The notes under the pieces: model-generated
The model's input: the letters and a program-made list of their open reading frames with translations, nothing else
Database searches by the model: none
What the model was told of the DNA's origin: nothing
NCBI GenBank assembly: GCA_023251875.1
Contig: JAHEXY010000005.1
Span: 223,213 to 287,212, forward strand
Source of the DNA: Bacteroidota bacterium
GTDB taxonomy: Bacteria; Bacteroidota; Bacteroidia; JAHEXY01
Direction of reading: 5' to 3'
Length of the DNA stretch: 64,000 nucleotides
Translations under genes and position numbers: made by a program
In this document: positions 26,957 to 37,019 of the stretch, piece after piece
Position numbering within the stretch: position 1 is the stretch's first letter
How the letters are laid out: every line of letters begins with the position of its first letter

Positions 26957-28792
26957 ATGTTGAGATATCTAGCTTTATTGATTACATTATTTTTTGTGCT
27001 AATAGCAAAGGCTCAAAATATTCACCAACAGGAATCTCAATATTACTCTCAATTTCATTTTCAAAAAGAAAAAGATTTTTATTCATTTCAAAAAAAGGAA
27101 AACCAAAATATTCCTGTTTATGATTCAAATACAAATGAACCAAAAGTCCTCTCCTTAGGAGAGGCTTTATTTTCTTGTACACTCAGTTATGAAGTGTATG
27201 GATGGAATCCGTATTGGGAGGGTACAGCCTATCAAAATTATGATTATTCATTGCTTTCAACCGTTTCTTATTTTTCTTACGAAGTAAATCCGAGTACCGG
27301 TAGTTATGACGATATTCATTATTGGAAAACAACCGGAATTGTTGATTCAGCCCATAATCATGGCGTACGGGTTGAATTGTGCGTTACCAATTTTGGAAGT
27401 ACTGATAATGCCACATTATTAGGAAGTTCATCTGCACAACAAACATTAATTGATAGCTTAATTAGTTTGGTGAACTACCGAAATGCCGAAGGTGTATGTA
27501 TTGATTTTGAAGAAGTGTCTTCATCACAAAAATCAAGCCTCACGCAATTTATGAAAAACCTTTGCAATCAAATGCACGCTGCCATTTCCGGTTCTACTGT
27601 AAGCATGACCATTCCTGCGGTTGATTGGAGCAGTGTATACGATGTCGCTTCACTAAATTCTTATGTAGATCGTTTTATTATCATGGGATATGGTTACCAT
27701 TATAGTGGTAGCACAGAAGCCGGACCAACTGCTAATCTCTATAGCGGTACCATTTGGGGATCATACAATCTGGTAAACTCTGTTAATTATTATTTAGATA
27801 AAGGTGCTGCAAAAAATAAATTGCTTTTAGGAATTCCTTATTACGGTTACCAATGGAAAACAATGAGCAGTAGTGTTCCTTCAAGTGCTCTTGCCAGTGG
27901 CAGCGCAAAATATTACAATACAGTTAAAACAAATTATTGGGGAACCTATACACATCAAACGGATGCCGAAAGCAATGCTTCATACTATACTTTTCAATCA
28001 AGTGGTTCGTGGTATCAGTGTTGGGCCGATGATGAGCTGAGTTTAGCTAGAATCTATGATATGGTAAAACAAAAGAACATTGCTGGAATTGGTATTTGGG
28101 CATTAGGCTATGACGATGGCTATACTGAATTATGGGATTTATTAAAAGATAAATTTTCTTCTTGCGCAACAACTGCATGCAGTGATACTATTTATGATAC
28201 AGGTGGGCCTTATGGAGATTATTACAACGATGAAGATTATGTTTTTACTATTGCTCCGGATAGTGCATCTTCTGTAACACTTAAAATTTTCTCGTTTGAT
28301 TTAGAAACGGGTTACGATTATTTAAATATATACGATGGAGCCGATACCAATGCTGCATTACTGGGTAAATACACAGGAGTAATTTCTAAAGGAAGTATTA
28401 CTTCTACAACAGGGCCTATTACCCTACGTTTTATTTCTGATGGAGCTACTACTTCTAGTGGATGGAAATTGGTATATAATTGTAATAAAACCATTACTAC
28501 AAATATGGCAGATATAATTCAAGATAAGAAGATTCAATTAAGCATTGCTCCAAATCCATGTAATACTATTACTGAATTAAAATTAACATCAAACATATAT
28601 GATAAAAATTGTTCCATTGATTTATTTGACTGTATGGGACAATCAATTTCTAATTTATACAATGGAGATATAGTAAGGGGAACAAAAACATTTACTGTAG
28701 ATAAAAACAACCTGCATTTAATAAATGGAATTTATTTTGTAAGATATACTTCCAACGAAACTTTATTATTGAAACGACTTATTGTGAATTAG
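26957..28792 (+). CDS. GH18-family glycosidase with CUB domain and T9SS type A sorting domain
   Basis: 611 residues: signal peptide (about 1-20), variable linker, GH18 barrel (about 75-395) with EGVCIDFEEVSSS corresponding to the catalytic D-x-E motif, YGYHYSGS, LGIPYYGYQWKTM and GIGIWALGYDDGYTELWDLL; then a CUB-type domain (about 400-510, YDTGGPYGDYYNDEDYVF...YDYLNIYDGA), and a type A sorting region (SIAPNPCNTITEL). Likely a secreted chitinase or related beta-N-acetylglucosamine hydrolase; substrate inferred only from family. The linker (residues near 62-72, PKVLSLGEALF) is encoded by a palindromic element at 27141-27170. Confidence 0.88.
   Translation: MLRYLALLITLFFVLIAKAQNIHQQESQYYSQFHFQKEKDFYSFQKKENQNIPVYDSNTNEPKVLSLGEALFSCTLSYEVYGWNPYWEGTAYQNYDYSLLSTVSYFSYEVNPSTGSYDDIHYWKTTGIVDSAHNHGVRVELCVTNFGSTDNATLLGSSSAQQTLIDSLISLVNYRNAEGVCIDFEEVSSSQKSSLTQFMKNLCNQMHAAISGSTVSMTIPAVDWSSVYDVASLNSYVDRFIIMGYGYHYSGSTEAGPTANLYSGTIWGSYNLVNSVNYYLDKGAAKNKLLLGIPYYGYQWKTMSSSVPSSALASGSAKYYNTVKTNYWGTYTHQTDAESNASYYTFQSSGSWYQCWADDELSLARIYDMVKQKNIAGIGIWALGYDDGYTELWDLLKDKFSSCATTACSDTIYDTGGPYGDYYNDEDYVFTIAPDSASSVTLKIFSFDLETGYDYLNIYDGADTNAALLGKYTGVISKGSITSTTGPITLRFISDGATTSSGWKLVYNCNKTITTNMADIIQDKKIQLSIAPNPCNTITELKLTSNIYDKNCSIDLFDCMGQSISNLYNGDIVRGTKTFTVDKNNLHLINGIYFVRYTSNETLLLKRLIVN
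27141..27170. repeat. Palindromic element inside the GH18 gene
   Basis: CCTCTCCT-T-AGGAGAGG (27148-27164) is a perfect 8-bp-arm palindrome preceded by CAAAAGTCC (27141-27149), a word shared with the element inside the oxidoreductase gene. It is read in frame as part of the linker before the catalytic domain. Confidence 0.6.
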
Positions 28793-28854
28793 GAATTAAA
28801 ATGCTAATTATTTGATTAGCCATACACTCATTTAAAATTAACGTTACTGGTTTT

Positions 28855-30192
28855 TTATAATTGTTTAAGAATAGCATCCTCAATTTCCTTGCTATTCCAT
28901 TTTTCATTTATATTATCGATCTGCAAAATCTCATTCATAATTTTATCCTGCTTCTTACCTTCTGCTAGAGCTAATGAGTAGGGAAGATCAGAAAATGTAA
29001 CCATGCTATACAAGGGAATCCATTTATGAGGATGTTTCTCATGAAAAGTTTTCTCAATTTTTTTTCGAAGTAAGAATTGTGGATCAGCAACCAAGTCTCT
29101 CATTTCAATAAAATTAGCAAGTGCTAAATCTGCAATGGCATCTGAATTGGGTTTACGCAGTTGTTGAAATTCATTGCAAATGTTTTTCCAATTATCACCG
29201 TGATTGTCAAGAAGGGTATTTAAAACGGTACAATCTTCAAAACCACAATTCATACCTTGGCCAAAAAATGGAACGATGGCATGTGCAGCATCTCCAATTA
29301 ATAGGGTTTTATCTTCAAAATTCCATGGTTGGCATTTTACAGTTACCAATGAAGATGTTGGGTTATGAAAAAAGTCATGCGCCAAAGTGGGCATTAATGG
29401 AACTACATCAGGAAAATTTTTGTTGAAAAAATCAACTAATTGCTTTTCGGTTTTTAAATTGGCAAAAGATGTTTCTCCATCGAAAGGGAAAAACAAGGTG
29501 CAAGTAAAACTTCCATCCATATTAGGCAATGCAATAAGCATAAAGGATTCTCTTGGCCAAATATGCAAGGCATTTTTTTCTAAAGCCCAATCTCCATTGG
29601 TTTTGGCAGGGATAAGTAATTCTTTATAACCATGCTCAATATAATGTTGAGAATAATTAAATAGATCTGTTTTCATTTGCATGGATAAGCGAAGAGCAGA
29701 AAAAGCGCCATCAGATCCTATTACTAAATCAGATTCTATTTTTGATGTTTTATGAGTTTCAAAATTTTCAAATGAAGTACTGGCATTTTTTAAATCAACA
29801 TCAATACATCTCTCATTAAAAAGAAATCGTACGTTTTCATTTTGTTCTGCCAAACTCATTAATCGGCAATTAAGTTCTCCTCTTGAAACAGAATAAATAG
29901 CTTGATCGTCTTTTCCGTAAGGCAAGAAATTTAATTTACCTTCTATATCATGTACCATACGGCCTCGCATGGGAATCGCAATTTTTTTTATGTCTTCGGC
30001 AATGCCTGCAATTTGCAATGCTTTCCAACCCCGATCAGAGAGAGCAAGATTGATTGATTTACCGGCAGATATAGTTGCTTTACGCATGTCGGGCCTACGT
30101 TCATAAACGTTTACTTTGTTTCCTCGCTTGGCTAATAAAATGGCGAGTAAAGAACCTACAAGTCCGGCTCCAATGATTGTAATTTTTTTCAT
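28855..30192 (-). CDS. kmo: Kynurenine 3-monooxygenase
   Basis: 445 residues; FAD- and NADPH-dependent hydroxylation of kynurenine to 3-hydroxykynurenine in tryptophan degradation or the eukaryote-like NAD route. Seen: N-terminal GAGLVGSLLAILLAKRG, the family segment YERRPDMR...AGKSINLALSDRGWKAL, the DG motif VIGSDGAFSALR, and GDAAHAIVPFFGQGMNCGFEDC. A C-terminal region of about 90 residues matches the KMO length. No other kynurenine-pathway gene is nearby. A -7-like TAACTTTG (30223-30230, minus) lies at the 3' end of the upstream gene, so both readthrough and separate transcription are possible. Confidence 0.95.
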   Translation of the reverse strand: MKKITIIGAGLVGSLLAILLAKRGNKVNVYERRPDMRKATISAGKSINLALSDRGWKALQIAGIAEDIKKIAIPMRGRMVHDIEGKLNFLPYGKDDQAIYSVSRGELNCRLMSLAEQNENVRFLFNERCIDVDLKNASTSFENFETHKTSKIESDLVIGSDGAFSALRLSMQMKTDLFNYSQHYIEHGYKELLIPAKTNGDWALEKNALHIWPRESFMLIALPNMDGSFTCTLFFPFDGETSFANLKTEKQLVDFFNKNFPDVVPLMPTLAHDFFHNPTSSLVTVKCQPWNFEDKTLLIGDAAHAIVPFFGQGMNCGFEDCTVLNTLLDNHGDNWKNICNEFQQLRKPNSDAIADLALANFIEMRDLVADPQFLLRKKIEKTFHEKHPHKWIPLYSMVTFSDLPYSLALAEGKKQDKIMNEILQIDNINEKWNSKEIEDAILKQL

Positions 30193-30213
30193 TAAATAAT
30201 TTGTATTGATGTT

Positions 30214-32316
30214 TTATCTCAGCAAAGTTACGCGTCCAATTTTATTTTCGGTATGCTCAAAGTCATTTTCTATAAGTGAATAAGAAATTTTATATACATA
30301 AACACCCATCATCAGTTCTTGTGAATTCAATTTTCCATCCCAAGCATCATTTAAAGAAGTAGAAGAGAAAATGCTTTGTCCCCAACGATCAAATATTTCC
30401 ATACTGAAATTTTCTACCCCAATGCCTTTAGGAATAAAAAAATCATTTTTACCATCACTATTGGGAGAAAATGTATTGGGAATATAAAAATAACTATCAC
30501 AATCTTGCATGCCTATTGTAATGCTATCGGCATCATTTCCACATCCGGAAATAGAAGTTGCCATTAGCCAATAAGTACCGCTATCTGAAACAGTAATTTG
30601 GCTAGATGTTTCTCCTGTTGACCATAAATAATTTACATCAGCATTGGCAATCCCAATAAGAATAATTGTTTTGCTCGAACAAATAATTGTGTCTTTACCC
30701 AACACAATAGAAGGGGAAATAGTTTTGCTTATATTAATAGTATCTGAAGCAAAGCAATTCCAATTGGATACTTCTACCCAATAAGTGCTACTGTCTATAA
30801 TCGTAATTTGATTAGTTGTGTTGCCGGTTGACCAATTGTAATTTGTTCCATCAGAACCTGCATCAAGTAAAATGGTTGATCCTGTACAAAGAATAGTATC
30901 ATTGCCTAGACTAACTGATGGCGTGTTTGCGATATAAACATTTTTTGAGAGTGTATCTTTTTCGCAAGTATTCTGATAGATGATTTGAATTAAGGCATTG
31001 TTATTAGAACTCTGCGCTTGCAATACAATAGAATCACTATTTTGACTCGATAATAAAGAGAAGTTGTTTGAAAAACTCCAGATATAAGAAGTTGTTGCGC
31101 TATCAGCAGAAATAAAAAATTGAACTTGATCTCCTTCGCACAAACTATCTAAGCCATTTAATTGGGCTGTTGGGTATGAAATAAGTGATGTTGAAAAATC
31201 ATAATGTGTTAGGCAGTTTCCATCAAAAATTTCAACCCAATAAGATCCCGCTGTGTCAATTTGATTAGATGATGCAGATGAATTATCATACCAAGTGTAG
31301 GAAATACCCAATGAAGAAACATCAATGGAAACAGAACTTCCATTACAAAAAGATGTGTCATTTAAATTACTATAAAATAATGTGTCAACTGTAATGCTTT
31401 TTAAAAGTGTATCCGGAACACAACCTCTATTAATAACCAATTGAATTTGATACATTCCAATTGAATCTGCTTTAATGCTTGCAGAATAAGTATTTTGCCC
31501 TGATGTTAAGCTTAGTCCACTGGGAATAATCCACTCATACGAAATAATATCATTGTCTTGAGGCCCGGTATAGGTAGCAGATCCTTTGTAGCAAATGGAA
31601 CTATCACCAACAATAGAATCATCAATAGAATTTAGGGGAACTACACTTACATCATCTATATAATAATAAGAATTGAGCTGGCTTAATGATCCTTGTGGGG
31701 GTAATAAAAATGTGGTTGAATCTTTACTCAAGGGATTACCAATAATAAAATAGGCATAAGCTGAATCTGCTGTAAAGGTTCCTTTTACTTGAACCCAATT
31801 AGCCGTATCGCATATCATAACTGTATCAAGAATATGGTATTTGCCTATATAGGAAAGGCTTTTTATTTTATAATTAACATCGGTAGTAAAATATACCCCA
31901 AAATTATTGGAGCAATTATCATAATCTTCTGCTTGGTTTACATAAAAACTTACTTCATATTCTGTTCCAGAATCTAGTGGACAAATTAAACTACCTCTTA
32001 TGTATTCGCGTCCTTCTAATGAAGGCAAATAATTATCTTTAAAAATACCTGCATAAGCTACTCCTGTACGCGCCTGCTGATAGCCAATAGTATTTTTAGG
32101 TACACCAGCCCCTCCTGTATTGCAAACGTTAAAATAATCAGGTGATTCCTCCATGTCTTTCCAACCTGTTGCATAAGACATGTACTGTTGTATTGCCGAC
32201 ATCCCGGGTGGGCATAAGGTATATTGTTCAAAACTTGGGTTGATAACAAGGTTTTGAGCGCTTATTGATAAGCTAAACAAGATGAAAATAAGTAAATAAG
32301 GTATACAGTTTTTCAT
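30214..32316 (-). CDS. Secreted Ig-like protein with T9SS type B sorting domain
   Basis: 700 residues: signal peptide (about 1-20), a jelly-roll-like carbohydrate-binding type region (about 21-225, beginning NLVINPSFEQYTLCPPG and ending YYIDDVSVVPL), several Ig/PKD-like units including two similar ones (LGNDTILCTGSTILLDAGSD and LGKDTIICSSKTIILIGIAN), and a gliding-motility-associated C-terminal domain (PNTFSPNSDGKNDFF...FDRWGQSIF...AWDGKLN) typical of type B cargo. Surface or secreted; ligand unknown. Ends 21 bp before kmo. Confidence 0.87.
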   Translation of the reverse strand: MKNCIPYLLIFILFSLSISAQNLVINPSFEQYTLCPPGMSAIQQYMSYATGWKDMEESPDYFNVCNTGGAGVPKNTIGYQQARTGVAYAGIFKDNYLPSLEGREYIRGSLICPLDSGTEYEVSFYVNQAEDYDNCSNNFGVYFTTDVNYKIKSLSYIGKYHILDTVMICDTANWVQVKGTFTADSAYAYFIIGNPLSKDSTTFLLPPQGSLSQLNSYYYIDDVSVVPLNSIDDSIVGDSSICYKGSATYTGPQDNDIISYEWIIPSGLSLTSGQNTYSASIKADSIGMYQIQLVINRGCVPDTLLKSITVDTLFYSNLNDTSFCNGSSVSIDVSSLGISYTWYDNSSASSNQIDTAGSYWVEIFDGNCLTHYDFSTSLISYPTAQLNGLDSLCEGDQVQFFISADSATTSYIWSFSNNFSLLSSQNSDSIVLQAQSSNNNALIQIIYQNTCEKDTLSKNVYIANTPSVSLGNDTILCTGSTILLDAGSDGTNYNWSTGNTTNQITIIDSSTYWVEVSNWNCFASDTINISKTISPSIVLGKDTIICSSKTIILIGIANADVNYLWSTGETSSQITVSDSGTYWLMATSISGCGNDADSITIGMQDCDSYFYIPNTFSPNSDGKNDFFIPKGIGVENFSMEIFDRWGQSIFSSTSLNDAWDGKLNSQELMMGVYVYKISYSLIENDFEHTENKIGRVTLLR

Positions 32317-32571
32317 ATTCAGCTTAAAAGATAGCTTATTTTAGCTTTTTTGAAAAGAACAAATTTTGGTGATTATAAGAAAATCGCGTGATTTTATTTA
32401 TTTTTTGTTACTTGTATCAATGCCATTATGGAAATACTTTTAAAACTCAAACCAGATTGAGCATATAGTGTATTCCCCCTATTAATTGATTGCCCCTAAA
32501 TGAAGGGGATTTGTTGTTCCCAATTTTTGGGTATAATGATTGGTAGGTTTATTATATAAAATATAAAAATT

Positions 32572-34152
32572 ATGAACAAACTAGTACTTGTATTATTGCT
32601 ATTGGCAATGATAAAAATTGATGCCAAGGCCCAAGCAGGAGATGTTTCTTCTTTTCAGAAAATTTCTTCTAGCCAGGGTAATTTAAATGTAACCTTAGAT
32701 ACAGATGATGAATTTGGTTTTTCTGTAGCTACCATTGGAGATGTAAATGGAGATGGTATTACCGATGTAGCTGTAGGTTCATTAAAATTTGAAGATTCAA
32801 CGCAAGGTTCTTATCAAACAATTGGAGCTGTTTATATTTTATTTCTTGATGCTAATGGAAAAGTAAAATCAAGTCAAATTATTTCGGAAAATATGGGTGG
32901 CTTTAGTGCTATTTTGCATAATACAGATCGATTTGGTACTTCAGTAGAAGGTATTGGAGATATGAATAATGATGGTATTCCGGATATTGCTGTGGGGCAA
33001 GTAGGTTTATATGGAGAAGGTTATGTATGGATTATTTTCTTGAAAATAGATGGTACGGTGAAAAGCTATCAACAAATTGGCTATGGTAATTTAGGTGGTT
33101 TTACGGGATCAATTACAAGTAAATGTTTTTTTGGATGGTCAATAGCCAATATTGGAGATATTAACAATGATGGTGTTATTGATTTAGCTGTTGGTGAATA
33201 TGGAGATGATGATGGTTATACCGATGCAGGTGCATTTTGGATCTTGAAAATGAATGCAAATGGAACAGTAAAAGCCAATCAAAAAATTAGTGCAACCTCA
33301 GGAAATTTTAAAGCTACAATAACTAATTTCTCCTATATGGGTTATGCAATTGAAGCCTTGCCTGATATCAATAAAGATGGTATATCTGAATTAATTGTTG
33401 GGGAAGTATTGGGAGGCATGTCGTCTTTATCAAATGGAGGAGAAATCTTTCTTGTATCGATAGATTCATCTGGATTGGTTACATCTGCAAAAGATATTTA
33501 TGGATATAAAAACCAGCTGGGTACCGAAATAAAAATAGGAGACTTGTTTGGCTGCTCTATTGCATCTTTGGGCGATGTAAATTTTGATGGAATAAATGAC
33601 ATAGCTGTGGGTGCTTATGCCAGTGATGAAATTCCAAATTCGAGTGGTTCTGTTTTAATATTGTTTCTTGATTCTTTAGCAAATGTGAGCAGTGTGCAGG
33701 AAATAAGTGGAACACAAGGTAACATGAGCGGATTGCATGAAGGAGATTATTTTGGTATTTCACTCTCTCCTCTAGGAGATTTTAATGGAGATGGAACTCC
33801 TGATCTTTTTATAGGAGCCAGTGGCGATGATGATGGAAACTTATATGCAGGTGCAGTATACAGTTGTTATTTATCCGATGGTATTCATACAGGCATAAAG
33901 GAATTGAATCAAGAAGATAATATACTATTGTATCCCAATCCTACTAATGGTATTGTATATTTGACTAATTTAAAATCGAAAAATGCAGTAGCAGATGTAT
34001 ATTCTATTACCGGTGAAAGTATTTTGTCTGATATTCATCTTTATAATAATGCAAGTATTAATTTAACCAACGAACCAGATGGTATATATATTATTAAAAT
34101 TAAAACAGAAGAAGGTAACTTCTTCAAAAAAGCGCAGGTAGTAAGTCATTAA
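32572..34152 (+). CDS. FG-GAP repeat (integrin-alpha-like) protein with T9SS type A sorting domain
   Basis: 526 residues: signal peptide (about 1-21), then about six to seven FG-GAP repeats recognisable by GDVNGDGITDVAVGS, GDMNNDGIPDIAVGQ, GDINNDGVIDLAVGE, PDINKDGISELIVGE, GDVNFDGINDIAVGA and GDFNGDGTPDLFIGA, each with Asp/Asn side chains suited to binding Ca2+, forming a beta-propeller; then a type A sorting domain (ILLYPNPTNGIVYL). Exported to the surface. Partner unknown. The housekeeping polyprenyl synthase follows after 38 bp. Confidence 0.9.
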   Translation: MNKLVLVLLLLAMIKIDAKAQAGDVSSFQKISSSQGNLNVTLDTDDEFGFSVATIGDVNGDGITDVAVGSLKFEDSTQGSYQTIGAVYILFLDANGKVKSSQIISENMGGFSAILHNTDRFGTSVEGIGDMNNDGIPDIAVGQVGLYGEGYVWIIFLKIDGTVKSYQQIGYGNLGGFTGSITSKCFFGWSIANIGDINNDGVIDLAVGEYGDDDGYTDAGAFWILKMNANGTVKANQKISATSGNFKATITNFSYMGYAIEALPDINKDGISELIVGEVLGGMSSLSNGGEIFLVSIDSSGLVTSAKDIYGYKNQLGTEIKIGDLFGCSIASLGDVNFDGINDIAVGAYASDEIPNSSGSVLILFLDSLANVSSVQEISGTQGNMSGLHEGDYFGISLSPLGDFNGDGTPDLFIGASGDDDGNLYAGAVYSCYLSDGIHTGIKELNQEDNILLYPNPTNGIVYLTNLKSKNAVADVYSITGESILSDIHLYNNASINLTNEPDGIYIIKIKTEEGNFFKKAQVVSH

Positions 34153-34190
34153 TTAAATGCTTAATTTGGTGGGAGAATTATTATGCTCTC

Positions 34191-35168
34191 ATGCTAACGA
34201 TAGACCAAATAAAAAAACCTGTAGAAAAGGAAATGCATGTATTTGAAGATAAATTTAAATCTTCAATGAAAAGTAGCGTTCCTTTATTGGATAAAATAAC
34301 CCATTACATAATAAAAAGAAAAGGCAAACAACTTCGTCCTCTTTTTATTTTTTTATCTGCCAAAGCCTGTGGCGAAATTTCTGAAGCCACTTATACTGCC
34401 GCATCTCTTATTGAATTATTACATACTGCTACATTGGTGCATGATGATGTGGTGGATGAAGCCTATGAACGCAGAGGTTTTTTTTCTATTAATTATTTAT
34501 GGAAAAATAAAATTGCAGTATTGGTAGGAGATTATCTGCTCTCAAGAGGTTTACTGCTATCTGTAGATAATAATCAATTTGAATTACTGAAAATTGTTTC
34601 TACAGCAGTTCGTGAAATGAGTGAAGGGGAGTTGTTGCAAATTGAAAAAGCGAGAAGACTAGATATAGACGAGAAAATTTATTTTGATATTATCCGGCAA
34701 AAAACAGCTTCACTTATTGCGGCTTGTTGTGCGTCAGGTGCTGCTTCATCAGTAAAAGATGAAAACAAGATTGCCCTTATGCGCATTTTTGGAGAAAAAA
34801 CCGGAATTGCTTTTCAAATTAAAGACGATCTTTTTGATTATGAAAATGATCATTCCATTATTGGAAAACCTACAGGCATTGATATCAAAGAGCGTAAAAT
34901 GACACTTCCCTTAATTTATGCACTTAACAATACATCCTACTTGCAAAAAAGAAAAATTATAAATATTGTAAAGAATCACAATACCGAAGAAAAAAAAGTA
35001 GCTGAGGTTTTAAGTTTTGTTCATGCAAGTGGAGGTATAGAATATGCCAAACAAAAAATGGAAGAATATAGGATAGAAGCTCTAACTCTTTTGCATCAAA
35101 TTCCGGATTCTCCTTCTCGCACTTCATTAGAGCAATTGGTTTGGTTTACGATTAATAGGAAAAATTAA
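34191..35168 (+). CDS. Polyprenyl diphosphate synthase (octaprenyl type likely)
   Basis: 325 residues, all-helical prenyltransferase. First Asp-rich motif LVHDDVVDEAYERRG (DDxxD), second DDLFDYEND, lysine/arginine motif GKQLRPLFIF. Condenses isopentenyl diphosphate units onto allylic diphosphates; the long-chain family supplies the quinone side chain. Product length cannot be read reliably; homology to the IspB group favours C35-C40. Followed after 11 bp by the racemase gene, probably in one transcript. Confidence 0.92.
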   Translation: MLTIDQIKKPVEKEMHVFEDKFKSSMKSSVPLLDKITHYIIKRKGKQLRPLFIFLSAKACGEISEATYTAASLIELLHTATLVHDDVVDEAYERRGFFSINYLWKNKIAVLVGDYLLSRGLLLSVDNNQFELLKIVSTAVREMSEGELLQIEKARRLDIDEKIYFDIIRQKTASLIAACCASGAASSVKDENKIALMRIFGEKTGIAFQIKDDLFDYENDHSIIGKPTGIDIKERKMTLPLIYALNNTSYLQKRKIINIVKNHNTEEKKVAEVLSFVHASGGIEYAKQKMEEYRIEALTLLHQIPDSPSRTSLEQLVWFTINRKN

Positions 35169-35179
35169 TACTTATTTAC

Positions 35180-35869
35180 ATGAAAACTCTTGGACTTATT
35201 GGCGGTATTAGTTGGATTTCAACAGCAGATTATTACAAATTCATCAATGAAGGAATCAATGAGAAATTAGGCGGACTCAATTTCTCAAAATGCATCATTT
35301 ATTCCTTTAATTATGCCGATATAAAAAAGAACAACGATAACAATGATTGGGAATCAACATTTAAAATGCTTTCTGAGGCCTGTGAACATTTAAAGCAAAG
35401 TGGCGCAGAAGCAATTATTCTATGCGCTAACACTATGCATTTACTTGCCGATAGAATTCAACAAAAAATTAATTTACCTGTTATTCATATTGCTATTGAA
35501 ACTGCAAAAGAAATAAAGAAAAGTAATTTAGCTAAGGTTGCCTTGTTGGGTACAAAATTTACAATGGAACTTGATTTTTTTAAAATAAAACTTGCTGAAC
35601 AAAATATAGAAACTTTAATACCCGAAGCCGAAGACAGGGAATTTATTCATTCTACAATTGCTTATGAATTAGGAAAGGGAATCATTAACCAAGAAACAAA
35701 AAAACGCTATTGTGCCATTATAAAAAAGTTGGCGGATAAGGGTGCTGAAGGAGTTATTTTGGGATGTACAGAAATACCTTTGTTAATTCAACAAGAAGAT
35801 GTGTCTGTACCCATATTCAACACAACATTAATTCATTCTGCTGCTGCAGTTCAATTTGCTTTAGCATAA
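35180..35869 (+). CDS. Aspartate/glutamate racemase family protein
   Basis: 229 residues with the two catalytic cysteines of the family in ILCANTMHLLAD and ILGCTEIPLLI, plus the N-terminal LGLIGGISWISTADYYKFIN. Converts L- and D-forms of aspartate or glutamate, cofactor-independent. The canonical first motif GGMSWEST is here GGISWIST, so substrate preference (amino acid racemase of the YgeA/RacD kind) is uncertain. A role in D-amino acid supply for the wall is possible, but a murI function should not be assumed. Confidence 0.88.
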   Translation: MKTLGLIGGISWISTADYYKFINEGINEKLGGLNFSKCIIYSFNYADIKKNNDNNDWESTFKMLSEACEHLKQSGAEAIILCANTMHLLADRIQQKINLPVIHIAIETAKEIKKSNLAKVALLGTKFTMELDFFKIKLAEQNIETLIPEAEDREFIHSTIAYELGKGIINQETKKRYCAIIKKLADKGAEGVILGCTEIPLLIQQEDVSVPIFNTTLIHSAAAVQFALA

Positions 35870-35903
35870 TAAAGAGAGAAATGTAATTTTTGAAAGAGAT
35901 TCT

Positions 35904-36251
35904 TTATTTTATCACAACAGTTTCTTCTGAAGTTTCACCCAAGGTTAATCTTATAATTCCACTTCCTGAAAGAGTATCATTATAAGCATCAATGAATAGA
36001 ATGGCTTCTAAATCAAAAGTAAAAGTGGCTTCTCCATTCGCATCTGTTATCTGTGTTTCGTCAATAGTACCAGCTGATCCATTTGAACTGGTATCAGTAT
36101 AGTATAATCTTACCGTAGCGCCCGACATCTTATTACTTAATTCATCAGTAACAGTAATTACAGCGGTACATTCTTTTTTCTTTTTGCAAGATGAAAGAAT
36201 TAGTCCTGATGTTATTAAAAAGGCTAGTATTAAATTAAGGTATAGCTTCAT
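35904..36251 (-). CDS. Small lipoprotein with one carboxypeptidase-regulatory-like domain
   Basis: 115 residues. Lipoprotein signal (about 1-21, LILSSC with lipidation Cys), followed by KKKKE, then a single beta-sandwich unit (TVTDELSNKMSGATVRLYYTD...TDANGEATFTFDLEA) like CarboxypepD_reg/Ig-like domains of Bacteroidota. Positive charge after the Cys does not match a surface-export signal, so periplasmic location is likelier. Function unknown; stands alone between converging and diverging neighbours. Confidence 0.75.
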   Translation of the reverse strand: MKLYLNLILAFLITSGLILSSCKKKKECTAVITVTDELSNKMSGATVRLYYTDTSSNGSAGTIDETQITDANGEATFTFDLEAILFIDAYNDTLSGSGIIRLTLGETSEETVVIK

Positions 36252-36347
36252 TTTTAGCTTATTATTTACTATAATTGCTACCCATTATAAAAATGGCTTA
36301 CAATATGTAATTGCTAAAGATAGTGAATAAATAAAAATTTAAAAAAC

Positions 36348-37019
36348 ATGAGAAAGATAATTTTTACAGTTGCTGCACTTAGTTTGCTTACAATTCTTCT
36401 TTCATTAACATTTAAAAAGAAAGAAAAAGAAACATTAGTGCTTATAAAAACCAGCTATGGAAACATAAAAATTAAGCTTTACAATGAAACGCCCAAACAC
36501 AGAGATAATTTTATAAAACTAGTTCAGGAAAGTTATTACAATGGAACGCTTTTTCATCGTGTTATTAATGGATTCATGATTCAAGGCGGTGATCCTGATT
36601 CGAAAACAGCTAAACCAGGACAAATGCTGGGTAATGGGGGCCCCGGATATACCGTTCCTGCAGAATTTGATACAACATTGTACCATAAAAAAGGAGCATT
36701 GGCAGCGGCTCGTTTGGGCGATAACATGAACCCTCAAAAAGAATCTTCGGGTAGTCAATTTTACATTGTACAAGGAAAAACATATAAAAATGAAGACTTA
36801 GATATGCTTGAAAAACGAATGAAAATTCATTTTTCGGCAGCACAAAGAAAAATGTATACTACTGTTGGTGGTACACCCATGCTCGATCAAAATTATACTG
36901 TATTTGGAGAAGTTATTGAAGGTCTTGATGTGATTGATAAAATTGCAGCAGTTAAAACAGCTCCTGGAGATAGACCACTTGAAGATATAAAAATGGAAAT
37001 TACAATTGTTAAAAAGTAA
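36348..37019 (+). CDS. Cyclophilin-type peptidyl-prolyl cis-trans isomerase, membrane-anchored
   Basis: 223 residues. One N-terminal hydrophobic segment (about 1-21) then the cyclophilin fold: TSYGNIKIKLY, catalytic-region FHRVINGFMIQGGDP, and SSGSQFYIVQG with GEVIEGLDVIDKIA at the end. An insertion of about 30 residues (KTYKNEDLDMLEKRMKIHFS onward, near 145-175) interrupts the core, as in several Bacteroidota homologues. Exported or membrane-tethered foldase in the periplasm. Confidence 0.93.
   Translation: MRKIIFTVAALSLLTILLSLTFKKKEKETLVLIKTSYGNIKIKLYNETPKHRDNFIKLVQESYYNGTLFHRVINGFMIQGGDPDSKTAKPGQMLGNGGPGYTVPAEFDTTLYHKKGALAAARLGDNMNPQKESSGSQFYIVQGKTYKNEDLDMLEKRMKIHFSAAQRKMYTTVGGTPMLDQNYTVFGEVIEGLDVIDKIAAVKTAPGDRPLEDIKMEITIVKK

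Noticed and set aside
32317-32571. Possible riboswitch or terminator in the gap with CCCCTAAATGAAGGGG
   Set aside because: The stem has only five pairs, no T run follows, and the region lies between divergent genes.
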